Assembly: GCF_003144325.1 (NCBI RefSeq)
Contig: NZ_PENS01000011.1
Span: forward strand, 62,001-126,000
Length of the DNA: 64,000 nucleotides
From: Proteus terrae
GTDB taxonomy: Bacteria; Pseudomonadota; Gammaproteobacteria; Enterobacterales; Enterobacteriaceae
Direction: 5' to 3'
Below the pieces are notes generated by a model, which was not told the origin of the DNA, did no database searches, and worked only from the letters and a program-made list of their open reading frames with translations. The translations under genes and the position numbers were made by a program. Within the stretch, counting starts at the first letter, position 1. The number at the start of each line of letters is the position of its first letter. This document shows, in pieces, positions 8,463 through 19,192 of the stretch.

Positions 8463-11183
8463 ATGGAACTCGAAAAGCAGTGGCAACGACCCTCACCCGA
8501 TGATTTACTCGCTTCAACGCGAACAACAACTCGTGGACGCCTAAAAATATTTTTTGGCGCTTGTGCTGGCGTAGGGAAAACTTATGCCATGTTACAAGAG
8601 GCTCAACGCCTCCACCAGCAAGGTATTGATGTGCTTGCTGGTGTTGTTGAAACGCACCAACGACAAGAAACGGCTGCGCTACTTCATGGGTTGCCTTTAT
8701 TACCACCACTGCGTATTCATCATCATGGAAGAAAGCTTGTAGCATTTGATTTAGATGCCGCATTAGCCAGACATCCTGCCGTGATATTAATGGATGAACT
8801 GGCATTTAGTAATCCACACAAATGCCGACATCCTAAACGTTGGCAAGATGTGGAAGAACTATTGGATGCCGGTATTGATGTACTTGCCACAATAAACGTA
8901 CAACACATTGAAAGCCTTAACGATATTGTGGGAAGCATTACAGGAATTCGTGTTCAAGAGACGATCCCTGACTATATTTTTGATAGTGCTGATGAAGTGG
9001 TTATGGTGGATTTACCGCCTGATGATTTACAACAACGTTTGCATGAAGGCAAGGTATATCTAGCCGGACAAGCAGAACGAGCCATCGAACACTTTTTTCG
9101 TAAAGGTAATTTAATCGCACTACGAGAATTAGCTTTACGTCGTATGGCAGATAGAGTTGATACACAAGTTAAAGAATTTCGAGATAGCCAAGGAGCATCA
9201 CCTGTTTGGCACACCACAGATAGTCTAATGGTGTGTCTCGGTGCTCATGGTGGTAACGACAAATTAGTTCGTACGGCAGCTCGTTATGCTGCCGCTTTTG
9301 GTTGCCAATGGCATGCTATTTATGTTGAAACCCCTAAACTTCATCAAATTGGTGAGCATAAACGCCGGGCAATTTTGCACTCTTTAAAACTGGCACAACA
9401 TCTAGGTGCAAGAACCGCGATCCTTTCTGATAACCAAGCTGAAAAAGCAGTGATCCGTTACGCCAGAGAACATAATCTTGGGAAAGTGATTATTGGTCAG
9501 CGTGCTTATCAAAAATGGCAATGGTTAAAACGTTGGATACGGATGCGGTTTGCAGAAAAACTAGCACGCTATGCACCCGATCTTCATGTTATCAGCGTTG
9601 CTCTTAATGACGAGGAGCTCCGTTATAAAACCAAAACAGCACCACTACAAAATGAAAAATGGCGACAAGAGATAAAAGGCTATCTTACAGCGATAGGAAT
9701 ATGTTTAGCGATCACCTTGTTCTCTCGCACATTTCTATTAGCGCTTGATAAAGCCAATTTAGTGACACTCTATTTATTGGGCGTAGTATTAATTGCTCTC
9801 TTTTTTGGTCGTCGCCCTTCTATTTTTGCAGCATTAATCAATGTCATTAGTTTTGATTTGTTCTTTGTACAGCCTCATTTTTCACTTGCTGTACTCGATA
9901 TGCAGTATTTGATCACTTTTACAGTCATGCTTATTGTAGGATTGGTAGTCGGTAATTTAACTGCGGGTATGCGTTATCAAACACGCGTTGCTCGTTATAG
10001 AGAGCAACGCACTCGCCACTTATTTGAAATGACAAGAGAGCTGGGACGCGCGGTAACATTACAAGATGTTGTTCGTACCAGTTACCATTTTTTATCGAGT
10101 GCGTTTGATGCAAAAGTTTGCTTATTACTCCCCAACAAACAAGGTGAATTAATGCCTTTTCATGCCAAAGGTATGGGGCATTTACCTATTGATAATGGCA
10201 TTGCGCGCTGGTGTTGTGATAAAGACCAAATTGCAGGTGCTGGTACAGATACGTTACCAAGTGTGCCTTACCAATTACATCCGATTACCGCATCTCAACA
10301 AGTTTTAGCTATTTTAGCTATTGAACCTAATAATCTTCGCCAATTGCTTATTCCAGAACAACAGCAGCTATTGCAAACGTTTAATGGTTTGATTGCTAAT
10401 GCACTCGAACGATTACAACAAGCTGAAATTGCAGAACAATCTCGAATTAACATTGAACGGGAGCAATTAAGAAATGCATTATTAGCGGCGCTTTCTCATG
10501 ATTTAAAAACACCGCTTACTGTGCTGTTTGGGCAATCAGAAATTTTGCTTCTCGATTTAAGTGCTGAAGGTTCATCCCATACAGAACAAGTTAACCAAAT
10601 TCGACAGCAGATCCTCACAACCTCGCGTTTAGTCAATAATCTACTTGATATGGCACGCATTCAATCTGGTGGTATTGAAGTGAATTTACAATGGAATTCA
10701 CTGCAAGAAATTACAGGCAGTGCCATTCGGTCACTCTCTTATTTACTTGATAAACATCCATTACAAATTGATATTCCGGCTGATTTACTGCTTTATTGTG
10801 ATGGTAATTTAATTGAACGGGTTATCACGAACTTACTTGAAAATGCAGTAAAATATACGACTCCAAACACAAAGCTCGGAGTAAGAGCCTATATTGAAGC
10901 CTCTAAAATTCATGTTGAGGTGTGGGATGAAGGCAATGGCATTCCGACTGACCAACTACAACTTATTTTTAATAAATTTTCACGCGCAGTAAAAGAATCC
11001 GCAATTCCTGGTGTTGGCTTAGGTTTAGCGATATGTAGCGCGATTATTCGCTTACATGAGGGTGAAATTTGGGCTGAAAACAATAATTTTTCTGAAAACC
11101 ATAAAAAAGGTGGAGCAAGTTTCCACTTTGTTTTACCTTTAAAATTACTCCCTGATATTGATGAGATTGAAATAAAACAGTGA
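8463..11183 (+). CDS. kdpD: Sensor histidine kinase KdpD
   Basis: This 906-residue protein has the full KdpD layout: an N-terminal KdpD domain with Walker A GACAGVGKT at 32-40, a universal-stress-like domain at about 245-380, four membrane segments near 400-490, a GAF-like region, and a histidine kinase core with phospho-acceptor His679 in SHDLKTPL. Nucleotide-binding motifs (NLLENAVKYT, GVGLGLAI) follow. KdpD senses K+ status and ionic strength and phosphorylates KdpE. Its TGA stop overlaps the GTG start of kdpE. Confidence 0.96.
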   Translation: MELEKQWQRPSPDDLLASTRTTTRGRLKIFFGACAGVGKTYAMLQEAQRLHQQGIDVLAGVVETHQRQETAALLHGLPLLPPLRIHHHGRKLVAFDLDAALARHPAVILMDELAFSNPHKCRHPKRWQDVEELLDAGIDVLATINVQHIESLNDIVGSITGIRVQETIPDYIFDSADEVVMVDLPPDDLQQRLHEGKVYLAGQAERAIEHFFRKGNLIALRELALRRMADRVDTQVKEFRDSQGASPVWHTTDSLMVCLGAHGGNDKLVRTAARYAAAFGCQWHAIYVETPKLHQIGEHKRRAILHSLKLAQHLGARTAILSDNQAEKAVIRYAREHNLGKVIIGQRAYQKWQWLKRWIRMRFAEKLARYAPDLHVISVALNDEELRYKTKTAPLQNEKWRQEIKGYLTAIGICLAITLFSRTFLLALDKANLVTLYLLGVVLIALFFGRRPSIFAALINVISFDLFFVQPHFSLAVLDMQYLITFTVMLIVGLVVGNLTAGMRYQTRVARYREQRTRHLFEMTRELGRAVTLQDVVRTSYHFLSSAFDAKVCLLLPNKQGELMPFHAKGMGHLPIDNGIARWCCDKDQIAGAGTDTLPSVPYQLHPITASQQVLAILAIEPNNLRQLLIPEQQQLLQTFNGLIANALERLQQAEIAEQSRINIEREQLRNALLAALSHDLKTPLTVLFGQSEILLLDLSAEGSSHTEQVNQIRQQILTTSRLVNNLLDMARIQSGGIEVNLQWNSLQEITGSAIRSLSYLLDKHPLQIDIPADLLLYCDGNLIERVITNLLENAVKYTTPNTKLGVRAYIEASKIHVEVWDEGNGIPTDQLQLIFNKFSRAVKESAIPGVGLGLAICSAIIRLHEGEIWAENNNFSENHKKGGASFHFVLPLKLLPDIDEIEIKQ

Positions 11184-11863
11184 CTCCATATAACATTTTA
11201 ATTATTGAAGATGAAAAAGAGATCTTACGCTTTGTTCGGCTTGCTTTAGAGAACGAAGGATTTCGTGTTTATGAAGCCAGTGAATGCCAACGAGGATTAA
11301 TTGAAGCGGCATCAAGAAAGCCTGATTTAGTTATTCTTGATCTTGGCTTACCGGATAAAGATGGTCTCTGCTTTATTCAAGATTTTCGTCAATGGAGTAG
11401 TACACCCGTTATCGTACTTTCAGCTCGAGATTCGGAACAAGACAAAGTAAAAGCGCTTGATGCAGGAGCGGACGACTATCTAACTAAACCTTTTGGTATT
11501 AGTGAGTTATTAGCTAGAGTTAGAGCGTCACTACGCCGTTTTGTTAAACAAGAAAATGAAAACACACAATTTACCTTTGGCGATATTACGATTGATTGGG
11601 TTAATCGTATTGTTACTCGTCAAAATGAACCTGTACATTTAACGCCGACTGAATTTCGTTTACTAAGTGAATTGGTTAATAACAGCGGAAAAGTGCTTAC
11701 TCAACGGCATTTAATGCAACATGTTTGGGGGCCTAATTTCGTTGAACATAGCCACTATTTGCGCATTTATATGGGTCATTTACGCCAAAAACTAGAAACC
11801 GATCCCGCATGTCCTGTGCATTTAATTACAGAAACGGGGATCGGTTATCGATTCATGCCGTAA
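11180..11863 (+). CDS. kdpE: Response regulator KdpE
   Basis: This 227-residue OmpR/PhoB-type regulator has a receiver domain with phospho-acceptor Asp54 (VILDLGLPD) and a winged-helix DNA-binding domain ending in GIGYRFMP. The start is a GTG that overlaps the kdpD stop, a coupling typical of kdpDE. Phosphorylated KdpE binds the operator at about 3895-3920 to activate kdpFABC. The gene converges with the glycosidase-like gene and leaves a 39-base gap. Confidence 0.95.
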   Translation: MTPYNILIIEDEKEILRFVRLALENEGFRVYEASECQRGLIEAASRKPDLVILDLGLPDKDGLCFIQDFRQWSSTPVIVLSARDSEQDKVKALDAGADDYLTKPFGISELLARVRASLRRFVKQENENTQFTFGDITIDWVNRIVTRQNEPVHLTPTEFRLLSELVNNSGKVLTQRHLMQHVWGPNFVEHSHYLRIYMGHLRQKLETDPACPVHLITETGIGYRFMP

Positions 11864-11902
11864 CTGAGGGTAATAGGAAAATAAGCAAGGTTAATTTATT
11901 AA

Positions 11903-14650
11903 TCAGCTTTCTTGTTTATACAATATATACATACCTAATCCCCGTAAGATCTCACCTGACCAGAAACCATAAAACATCCCATTATCACTTCCTTTTCTGA
12001 CTGCTGGGGACCAACTGCCATTCATTGGGCTTGTCGGAGACACCACGTGATAGTGTTCAATAAGTTCAGTAACAGACTTTTCAATGATCCAATCTAGCTT
12101 GTTATTTTTGCATCCAGACAAAGAAGCAAAACAGAGACCACATAGCCATAATCCTGTCATATGACCGACAAAATTTCGATTTTCTGGCGGTGGCGAGTCA
12201 GCAGGAAATTCACAAGGAAATCCACCGACTTTTTCGAAGAAATGAATAAGATAATCAACCCAATTATTTGTAAATTGAATAAGGTTTTCAGGAATGCTTT
12301 TCTGACATAAAACTAATTCATACCACGCTCTGGCAGCAGAAGCGAATGCACGAGGTTGATAGCCAGCCCATGCATCACTACCCCAATGATTAAAAGTAAA
12401 GGTATCTGCCTCACCATACTCAATGTTATCCCATCGGTTCCACACATATGCCATCGCGACGGGTCCTTTTATCTTAAATTTATCTTCATAAGCTTTCTGA
12501 GCATCAAACAGAAACTGACACATATTTTCTAAATGTATCTGCGCATTTTCTTCATAAATATAAATAAATGGATGTTGATAACCGGGATAAGGTAATCCAC
12601 GCCACGAATCGAATTGAGATGAATCTTTTGTAGAATTATTGGAGAAAGGAATAACGCCAGGTGTATATGCGAGCTTATTGAGGTCATTATAGCTAATGTC
12701 ACAATCACCAATCAGCCCTTCAAAACTATCATTACCGGATAGAGTGATTGAAAACTTATGTGTCCAACCATCAAGATCATTAAAATGAGTTGGTATATCG
12801 TTAAAGCAATACCAAGTGATTTCTGAACTATCGCCTTCTTCAAGTTCATAAATAGCAAGAGTGACACTAGAGACTGCTTGTAAATTCGGATGTGTAGGTT
12901 TAATTTCATTGCCTGAATAATAAGGCTGATAATCCATTAATATAAGTGTTTCAGGCGTTAATTGAATAGTAGACCACTGATCTTTCGTCATAGGTAATAT
13001 CCAATACCAACGCCAGAGATAAGCATCGTAAATAATGATTTTCCATTTATCTCTATCCAATTTATACGTAAATGATGTTGGTATCGCCTTTCCTTCAGTT
13101 GTTAACCAAAAACCCACCATTATTTTACTGTTCTCTTTGAGCCGCACATGTTGTACAGTGGCTGAACGACCATCAATAATATTATCTTTGAACTCAAATG
13201 AAGTTTCGATATCTTCGTCGAGTTTAATATATCCCACATCATTAACTGTAAGATATTCAATATCATTATTTTTTTGAACAAATGAACTTACATTAAATTC
13301 ATACTTTATAACGTCATTATTAATAGAGGTATGAGGAAGGTGTAAAAACCAATTTTTCACAACATCACTATTTCTTTGTGAAGTAGTATCCATATTAATT
13401 CTGACTTTTAATGGTACTTTATTTTTATCGACTCCCCCTACATTAATAGTTATTTTAGAGTTCTGATCAATTTTCTTTGAAATACTTTGTTGTTCTAAAG
13501 TCACTACTGCATTTCCATCTGTCTCTATTCGAATAAAACCTTGTTTATTTCTATCAAGAGAGATATGACGGCTCTTGGGGTAGTGATACTCGTAGGAAAT
13601 CCCATCAGTAAATGGACTTAACTCAGTGGTCGATTGCCTGAAAAACTTATCGTTAGAATCAATATTCGCATATCGCATACACATTAATGCACTGTTTCGC
13701 CAAGCTAACCAATAACGGCGTTCGTTCGTTATTTTCCATAATGTATAACTTGCCTCTAAAAACCATTCTTCAGCATCAGCAGCATTACCATAATTTCGCT
13801 TATCGATAATAGGAATATTGAGTGGTCGATTATGCCATGCCATATTTCGTGTTATCAGAAAGCCGCCTTGTTCAACAGGCTGAATATTGGCATGACACAA
13901 TTTCCATAATCCATTAATTGGCGATGCCATTTTTACATAGCCTTTAGGTTCAATTGCTCTTTCTTCTAAAATATGACCTTGGTTATCAATTTTTCGTCCA
14001 TATAAATCAATCAACCATGCTAATTCAACAGACTCACCCTTTTGGCTCCAATTAATACTTCCATCATTATTCAGTTCAACAACTCGGGCATTTATATTAG
14101 GATAAGATAATACGCCACGATAAGCTTGTGTCACGATATCAAGATATTCCCCCCAATAAGGCGCTCCGTGTGGTATTTGACATGTTCCATCAACAAACAT
14201 AATTTCAGTATCAATAAATCCTGAATTAGTGGGTTCATCAAAGTTAATTGGCCAATTAGATAAAGTAGGCTCTTTACCATTAATAATCCATTGACTTAAC
14301 CATCTATCATGGGGAGGGTCGGGTATTTCTTGGCCTTGATAGAAATATTTAATATAGGCATCAAAACACCAGATTGCCTTATCTAGCCAATACTTATCTT
14401 TTGTTGCTTTATATACATAGAGATAACCTAATATTTGTAAAGATTGACCTTCAGTTGTTGCATCTCCATTAGGTTGTGACTCTAAGCGTGTATATCCGAT
14501 TGTATGCCTATTATTTGATAAAACACCATCAGGATTAAAAACAAAGTGCTGTTTACTTCTATCTATTGTTAAACCGGTATTATTATCAAGAAAACGTTGG
14601 TGCCCAAATAACAAATTATAGACAGACATTAAATTGTCATTCTGATACAT
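11903..14650 (-). CDS. Large glycosidase-like (helical toroid plus beta domain) protein of unknown function, phage-associated
   Basis: I do not recognise this 915-residue protein as a named family. The N-terminal third (to about 340) and the C-terminal quarter (from about 700) are helical and rich in Trp/Tyr pairs such as WFLEASYTLWKI and WNRWDNIEYGEADTF, as in six-hairpin glycosidases. The middle, about 370-650, looks all-beta, as in carbohydrate-binding modules. There is no signal peptide. The start is set at 14650, where GGAGG lies five bases upstream; this start overlaps the end of the upstream gene. That gene resembles a phage tail-fibre tip, so a virion-associated or phage-derived polysaccharide-active protein is the best inference. 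Catalytic residues cannot be assigned by eye. Confidence 0.6.
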   Translation of the reverse strand: MYQNDNLMSVYNLLFGHQRFLDNNTGLTIDRSKQHFVFNPDGVLSNNRHTIGYTRLESQPNGDATTEGQSLQILGYLYVYKATKDKYWLDKAIWCFDAYIKYFYQGQEIPDPPHDRWLSQWIINGKEPTLSNWPINFDEPTNSGFIDTEIMFVDGTCQIPHGAPYWGEYLDIVTQAYRGVLSYPNINARVVELNNDGSINWSQKGESVELAWLIDLYGRKIDNQGHILEERAIEPKGYVKMASPINGLWKLCHANIQPVEQGGFLITRNMAWHNRPLNIPIIDKRNYGNAADAEEWFLEASYTLWKITNERRYWLAWRNSALMCMRYANIDSNDKFFRQSTTELSPFTDGISYEYHYPKSRHISLDRNKQGFIRIETDGNAVVTLEQQSISKKIDQNSKITINVGGVDKNKVPLKVRINMDTTSQRNSDVVKNWFLHLPHTSINNDVIKYEFNVSSFVQKNNDIEYLTVNDVGYIKLDEDIETSFEFKDNIIDGRSATVQHVRLKENSKIMVGFWLTTEGKAIPTSFTYKLDRDKWKIIIYDAYLWRWYWILPMTKDQWSTIQLTPETLILMDYQPYYSGNEIKPTHPNLQAVSSVTLAIYELEEGDSSEITWYCFNDIPTHFNDLDGWTHKFSITLSGNDSFEGLIGDCDISYNDLNKLAYTPGVIPFSNNSTKDSSQFDSWRGLPYPGYQHPFIYIYEENAQIHLENMCQFLFDAQKAYEDKFKIKGPVAMAYVWNRWDNIEYGEADTFTFNHWGSDAWAGYQPRAFASAARAWYELVLCQKSIPENLIQFTNNWVDYLIHFFEKVGGFPCEFPADSPPPENRNFVGHMTGLWLCGLCFASLSGCKNNKLDWIIEKSVTELIEHYHVVSPTSPMNGSWSPAVRKGSDNGMFYGFWSGEILRGLGMYILYKQES

Positions 14651-15026
14651 GCATACCTCCACCAATAAATCGCCCTAACCACGTCCCGTTAAGGGCTATA
14701 AATTGAATCATATCAATAGCATTTTTATTCCAAGATAAGAGAGGCTTACGACCTAAAGGCCATAATACTTCATCAATAAAAACGACTTGATTTGCGCCTG
14801 AACCTTGCGTCATATGAAGTAAAATCTGAGAGCCAGATATAGCAGTAGGAAGTTGAATAAACGTTATTGGTTCATTAAGTGTTGTGGTATACCAGGCATT
14901 TATGGAGTAAGGTAAATATAATTTATCTCTAATTGGTTTAATATCCATTATATCTATGCCAATTTGTTCTTCTTTATTAAATTTCCTTTCTCCTATTACT
15001 GTTTTTAATATCTTCATTATTTTCAT
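14637..15026 (-). CDS. Small phage tail-fibre-tip-like protein
   Basis: This 129-residue protein has a C-terminal half resembling the conserved end domain of many phage tail fibres: a strand giving ITFIQLPTAISGSQILLHMTQG, then VLWPLGRKPLLSW, then IDMIQFIALNGTWLGRF. In those proteins the pattern ...WPxGxxPxLS...DxxxFxxxxGTWxG recurs. The N-terminal region is too short to be a full fibre, so the gene may be a remnant or a stand-alone adaptor. It overlaps the 915-residue protein gene by 14 bases and supplies its ribosome-binding site, so the two are translationally coupled. AT content is high. Confidence 0.6.
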   Translation of the reverse strand: MKIMKILKTVIGERKFNKEEQIGIDIMDIKPIRDKLYLPYSINAWYTTTLNEPITFIQLPTAISGSQILLHMTQGSGANQVVFIDEVLWPLGRKPLLSWNKNAIDMIQFIALNGTWLGRFIGGGMHVSE

Positions 15027-15227
15027 AAAATTAGCCTTATTTAAAATATATTTAAGATAATCAATAAAAATATATTAATCTCATTACTCTAATGATGGAT
15101 AAGGTTGTTTATTACTGGATTTTACTTAACATCTTATCTTTAATGTATTATTTACCTTAGTAAATATTATTTATGAAATCTCTTCGTTAAGTAAAAACAC
15201 CAACATTAGATAATTAAATTAATAAAA

Positions 15228-15269
15228 AACCTATTCCCTTCTATATTTAATAATAGAAGAAAATAGGTT
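15228..15269 (-). terminator. Terminator after the yhhJ-like gene
   Basis: AACCTATT...CTTCTA pairs with TAGAAG...AATAGGTT, and on the minus strand a run of six T follows. It lies 27 bases beyond the stop codon of the permease gene. Confidence 0.75.
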
Positions 15270-15295
15270 AATTTATCGATTAATATTTAAATTTA

Positions 15296-16423
15296 TTAGG
15301 CCATCGCCGAAATGGTTTTTCTAAAACGTAATAATGCTAATGAGAAAAACACCGAACCAATAACAATTAAGATAATGAATTGTGGCCACACAATAGAGAA
15401 GTCAGCACCACGATATAAAATAGCTTGCGCTAAGCTAACAAAGTGTGTGGTTGGCATTGTTTGCATTACATCCTGTACAAACTGAGGCATACTTTCTCGT
15501 GATGTCATCCCTCCTGATAACATATTTAATGGCAATAATACCATAATCATCAATAAACCAAATTGGGGCATTGAGCGTGCCATTGTTCCTAAAAAAATAC
15601 CTATCGAGGTTGTCGCAAATAAGCTTAAAGCAACACCACACATAAACAGTAAAACAGAGCCTTCAATAGGAACATGAAGTAGAGATTTCACGACTAATAC
15701 CAGAGACATAGCTGATGCCAATAATACAACCAATCCCATTGACCATATCTTAGAAAGCATAATTTCAAAAGGAGTTACAGGCATAACCAATAAGTGTTCA
15801 ATGGTGCCGTGCTCTCGCTCTCTTATTAATGCAGCCCCTGTTAATACTATCGATAACATAGTGATATTATTGATAATTGCCATAACAGAGCCAAACCAAG
15901 ATTGTGTTAGGTTTGGGTTAAAACTCATTCTAACTTCCAAATCAACAGGTAGTGGATCGTTAGTCCTATTTTTCGCTAAAAAAGTTTTTGCTTCACCCAT
16001 TACAATGTTTTGAATATAGCTATTACCTAGGAAAGCTTGGCTCATTCTGGTTGCATCGATATTAACTTGTATTTCAGGTTTACGACCGGCTAAAAGATCG
16101 CGCTGAAAATTAGGCGGAATATCGAGTGCAAAGGTATAAGCCCCTCTATCTAACAAACCATCAATTTGCTCAGGAGTAATATCGGCTGGAGGCAAGAAAT
16201 AAGGCATATAAAAACTATTTACAATACGTGCAGATAGCTGTGATTTATCCTGATCAGCAACAGCTATTGGCGCGTGATGTAATGAGCCAGGTGTAACAGT
16301 TGCTGATGAATAAATTGATACCGTAAAAGCAAATACAATTAATGCCAGCATCGCTTTATCACGAGAGAGACTGCGTAGCTCTTTTACGCCTAAATTAAAC
16401 ACATTTTGGATTGTGCGCCACAT
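15296..16423 (-). CDS. yhhJ: ABC-2-type transporter permease, YhhJ-like
   Basis: This 375-residue ABC-2 permease has an N-terminal membrane segment, a large extracytoplasmic domain of about 150 residues, and five membrane segments after about residue 180. The motif LIREREHGTIEHLLVMPVTPFEI is the usual signature of this class. The ATG follows directly on the stop codon of the rbbA-like gene, with AGGAGG as ribosome-binding site. With the two genes upstream it forms the yhiI-rbbA-yhhJ set known in E. coli. The exported substrate is not established. Confidence 0.88.
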   Translation of the reverse strand: MWRTIQNVFNLGVKELRSLSRDKAMLALIVFAFTVSIYSSATVTPGSLHHAPIAVADQDKSQLSARIVNSFYMPYFLPPADITPEQIDGLLDRGAYTFALDIPPNFQRDLLAGRKPEIQVNIDATRMSQAFLGNSYIQNIVMGEAKTFLAKNRTNDPLPVDLEVRMSFNPNLTQSWFGSVMAIINNITMLSIVLTGAALIREREHGTIEHLLVMPVTPFEIMLSKIWSMGLVVLLASAMSLVLVVKSLLHVPIEGSVLLFMCGVALSLFATTSIGIFLGTMARSMPQFGLLMIMVLLPLNMLSGGMTSRESMPQFVQDVMQTMPTTHFVSLAQAILYRGADFSIVWPQFIILIVIGSVFFSLALLRFRKTISAMA

Positions 16424-19192
16424 TTAAGCCTCCTGCTTTTTCAAGAAAAAGACACTCAACCCAATAACAATTGGGATAGTGATAAGCAAAGGAATAAAAG
16501 ACCAAGGTAAATCAAAAAGGTTTAATCCTTTAGAGAATGTCCCTCTAGAGATAGTTAAAAAGTGAGATGTAGGATAAATATGCCCTATCCATTTACCGAT
16601 ACCTTCCAGTGACGAAACAGGATCAATCATTCCTGAAAATTGCGTTGCTGGAATTAAGGTAATAATTGAAGTACCAAAAATGGCAGCAATCTGACTTTTC
16701 ATAAAACAAGAAATAAGTAATCCCATTCCTGTAGCAATAGTGATATAGAGTAATGCCCCTAAAGAAAGCGTTAACATACTCCCTTTAAAATTCACCCCAA
16801 ATACAAAGACCGAAAGCGCACAGAGCATAAAAAAGTTAAACATGCCCAATAAGATATAAGGAAATTGTTTACCTAATAAAAACTCTGCTTTGGTAATGGG
16901 GGTAACATAAAGATTAATAATAGAACCAAGCTCTTTTTCACGAACGACGCTCAACGCACTTAACATTGCAGGGATCATCATTAATAAAAGAGGAATAACT
17001 GCGGGTACAATTGCGGGTAAACTTTTTACATCAGGGTTATAGCGATAGCGAGTTTCTATATTAATAGGTGCCAACTTATCAACCACATTCGTGGGTTGAC
17101 GCATAGCCATATCGAGCATCCATGTTGAATGCATTGCCTGAATATAACCACGAACAGTTTCAGCCCGATTAGGCATTGCACCATCAATCCAAACACCTAT
17201 TTTTACCGTATGACCTTTAGCAACATCTCGTGCAAAATTGGGTGGAATTTCAATCGCAACTGTAATATCACCACTACGTAGTCGCTTTTCTAGTTGGTCA
17301 TAATCTGTGATTGGTGCTTTTTCAATAAAATAACGAGAGCCTGAAAGGTTTTGGCTATATGCCTGACTTAGCCCTGTCTTATCTCTATCCATGATACCAA
17401 AACGTAAGTTTTCAACGTCCAAGCTAATACCATAACCCATAATAAACATCAGGATCACCGTACCTAATAGCGCTAAGGTAAGACGCACAGGATCTCGGCG
17501 TAACTCCATACCCTCACGAATACTGTAGCTAAATAAGCGTCGTAAGCTAAATCGTTGCTTTAATGCTTTTTCTGCACTTTCATTACTAGATGCAGGAAGT
17601 TGCAAGCTTTTTTCATCAAGTTCAGGTGTTTCTTGTTCACCTGATGCTTTTTTAAGATAATCAATAAAGACTTCTTCAAGTGTATCAAATTGGCTATTTT
17701 TAACTAAATTTGCAGGTGTATCTGTCACTAATACTTTACCAGCATGCATCAAGGACATTCGGTCACAACGCGCTGCTTCATTCATAAAGTGAGTTGAGAT
17801 AAAAATCGTGACACCGTCACGTCTAGATAGATCAACCATCAAGTTCCAGAACATATCTCGCGCAATGGGGTCAACTCCTGAAGTGGGTTCGTCAAGGATC
17901 AACATTTCAGGTTTATGGATAACAGCGACAGCAAGCGACAAGCGTTGACGAATACCTAATGGCAAACCATCGGGCATTATTTCTTCTACGTCAGTTAAAT
18001 TAAAACGCTCACTCATGTCCTTAACACGCTGAGGAATTTCCTCTTCTGGAATATGAAAAAGCTTGGCGTGTAACTCAAGATTTTGTCGTACAGTCAATTC
18101 ACTATAAAGTGAAAATGCTTGTGACATATAACCAACACGACGGCGAGTCTCAATATCTTTAGGGTCAACTTCTTGACCAAATAACCAGGCTCGCCCTTCA
18201 CTGGCTTCTAGTAAACCAGTTAGCATTTTCATGGTAGTTGATTTACCACAACCATTCGATCCTAAGAAACCAAAAATTTCTCCTTTAGGAATACGAAAGC
18301 TAACATGGTCTACGGCAACAAACTGACCAAAACGCATGGTTAAATCTTGTGCTTCAATGGCGATAGTATCATCGTCACTTTTATCTCTTGGCGGGATAAT
18401 AACTTTTTGGTGATCTTTCTTTTTCTCTTCTGGTAATAATTCGATAAAAGCAGCTTCTAGTTCATTAGTATGAGTTTTGGCTTTTAATTCATCCGCGTGA
18501 CCTGTTGCTAATATTTTTCCTGCATCCATAGCAACCAGCCAATCAAAACGTTCAGCTTCTTCCATATAAGCGGTCGCAACTAATACGCTCATATTTTTTT
18601 GACGCTTACGTATACGATTAATTAATTCCCAAAATTGTGCCCGTGATAATGGGTCAACCCCTGTAGTGGGTTCATCAAGGATCAGCAATTCTGGATCATG
18701 AATAAGCGCACAACATAAACCTAGTTTCTGTTTCATTCCCCCAGAAAGTTTACCCGCAGGTCTATCTCTAAATGGCGCTAAACCGGTACTTTCAAGTAAG
18801 TCATTTATGCGTTCTGCCCGTTCTTGTTTTGATTGCCCAAATAAACGACCAAAGAAATCAACGTTTTCAAAAACAGAAAGTGTATGATAAAGGTTTTTAC
18901 CTAACCCTTGAGGCATATAAGCAATGCGAGGGCAAACGGCTCTTCGATGTTCAATATCACTCATATCTCCTTTTAAAACAATTACTTGCCCTGTTTGAAT
19001 CTCTCTCGCACCAGAAATAAGAGAGATCAAACTCGATTTTCCTACGCCATCAGGACCAATTAATCCGACCATTTTTCCCGCAGGAATAGTCAATGTCACA
19101 TCATCAAGCGCTTTGGTATCGCCATAATGTTGGGATACATGAGTCAATTCAATGATATGAGAATGACTTTGCGTTCTCATTGTTTGACTCAT
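16424..19192 (-). CDS. rbbA: Fused double ABC ATPase/permease, RbbA-like
   Basis: This 922-residue protein has two ABC ATPase domains (Walker [10 protein letters not shown] near residue 45 and GSNGCGKST near 310; signatures LSGGMKQK and LGIRQRLS), then an ABC-2 permease half from about 550 with [21 protein letters not shown]. The E. coli homologue RbbA is about 911 residues and has been described as a ribosome-associated ATPase; its membrane part suggests export. The second signature ([12 protein letters not shown]) departs from canonical LSGGQ. The gene overlaps the membrane-fusion gene upstream by four bases. Confidence 0.9.
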   Translation of the reverse strand: MSQTMRTQSHSHIIELTHVSQHYGDTKALDDVTLTIPAGKMVGLIGPDGVGKSSLISLISGAREIQTGQVIVLKGDMSDIEHRRAVCPRIAYMPQGLGKNLYHTLSVFENVDFFGRLFGQSKQERAERINDLLESTGLAPFRDRPAGKLSGGMKQKLGLCCALIHDPELLILDEPTTGVDPLSRAQFWELINRIRKRQKNMSVLVATAYMEEAERFDWLVAMDAGKILATGHADELKAKTHTNELEAAFIELLPEEKKKDHQKVIIPPRDKSDDDTIAIEAQDLTMRFGQFVAVDHVSFRIPKGEIFGFLGSNGCGKSTTMKMLTGLLEASEGRAWLFGQEVDPKDIETRRRVGYMSQAFSLYSELTVRQNLELHAKLFHIPEEEIPQRVKDMSERFNLTDVEEIMPDGLPLGIRQRLSLAVAVIHKPEMLILDEPTSGVDPIARDMFWNLMVDLSRRDGVTIFISTHFMNEAARCDRMSLMHAGKVLVTDTPANLVKNSQFDTLEEVFIDYLKKASGEQETPELDEKSLQLPASSNESAEKALKQRFSLRRLFSYSIREGMELRRDPVRLTLALLGTVILMFIMGYGISLDVENLRFGIMDRDKTGLSQAYSQNLSGSRYFIEKAPITDYDQLEKRLRSGDITVAIEIPPNFARDVAKGHTVKIGVWIDGAMPNRAETVRGYIQAMHSTWMLDMAMRQPTNVVDKLAPINIETRYRYNPDVKSLPAIVPAVIPLLLMMIPAMLSALSVVREKELGSIINLYVTPITKAEFLLGKQFPYILLGMFNFFMLCALSVFVFGVNFKGSMLTLSLGALLYITIATGMGLLISCFMKSQIAAIFGTSIITLIPATQFSGMIDPVSSLEGIGKWIGHIYPTSHFLTISRGTFSKGLNLFDLPWSFIPLLITIPIVIGLSVFFLKKQEA

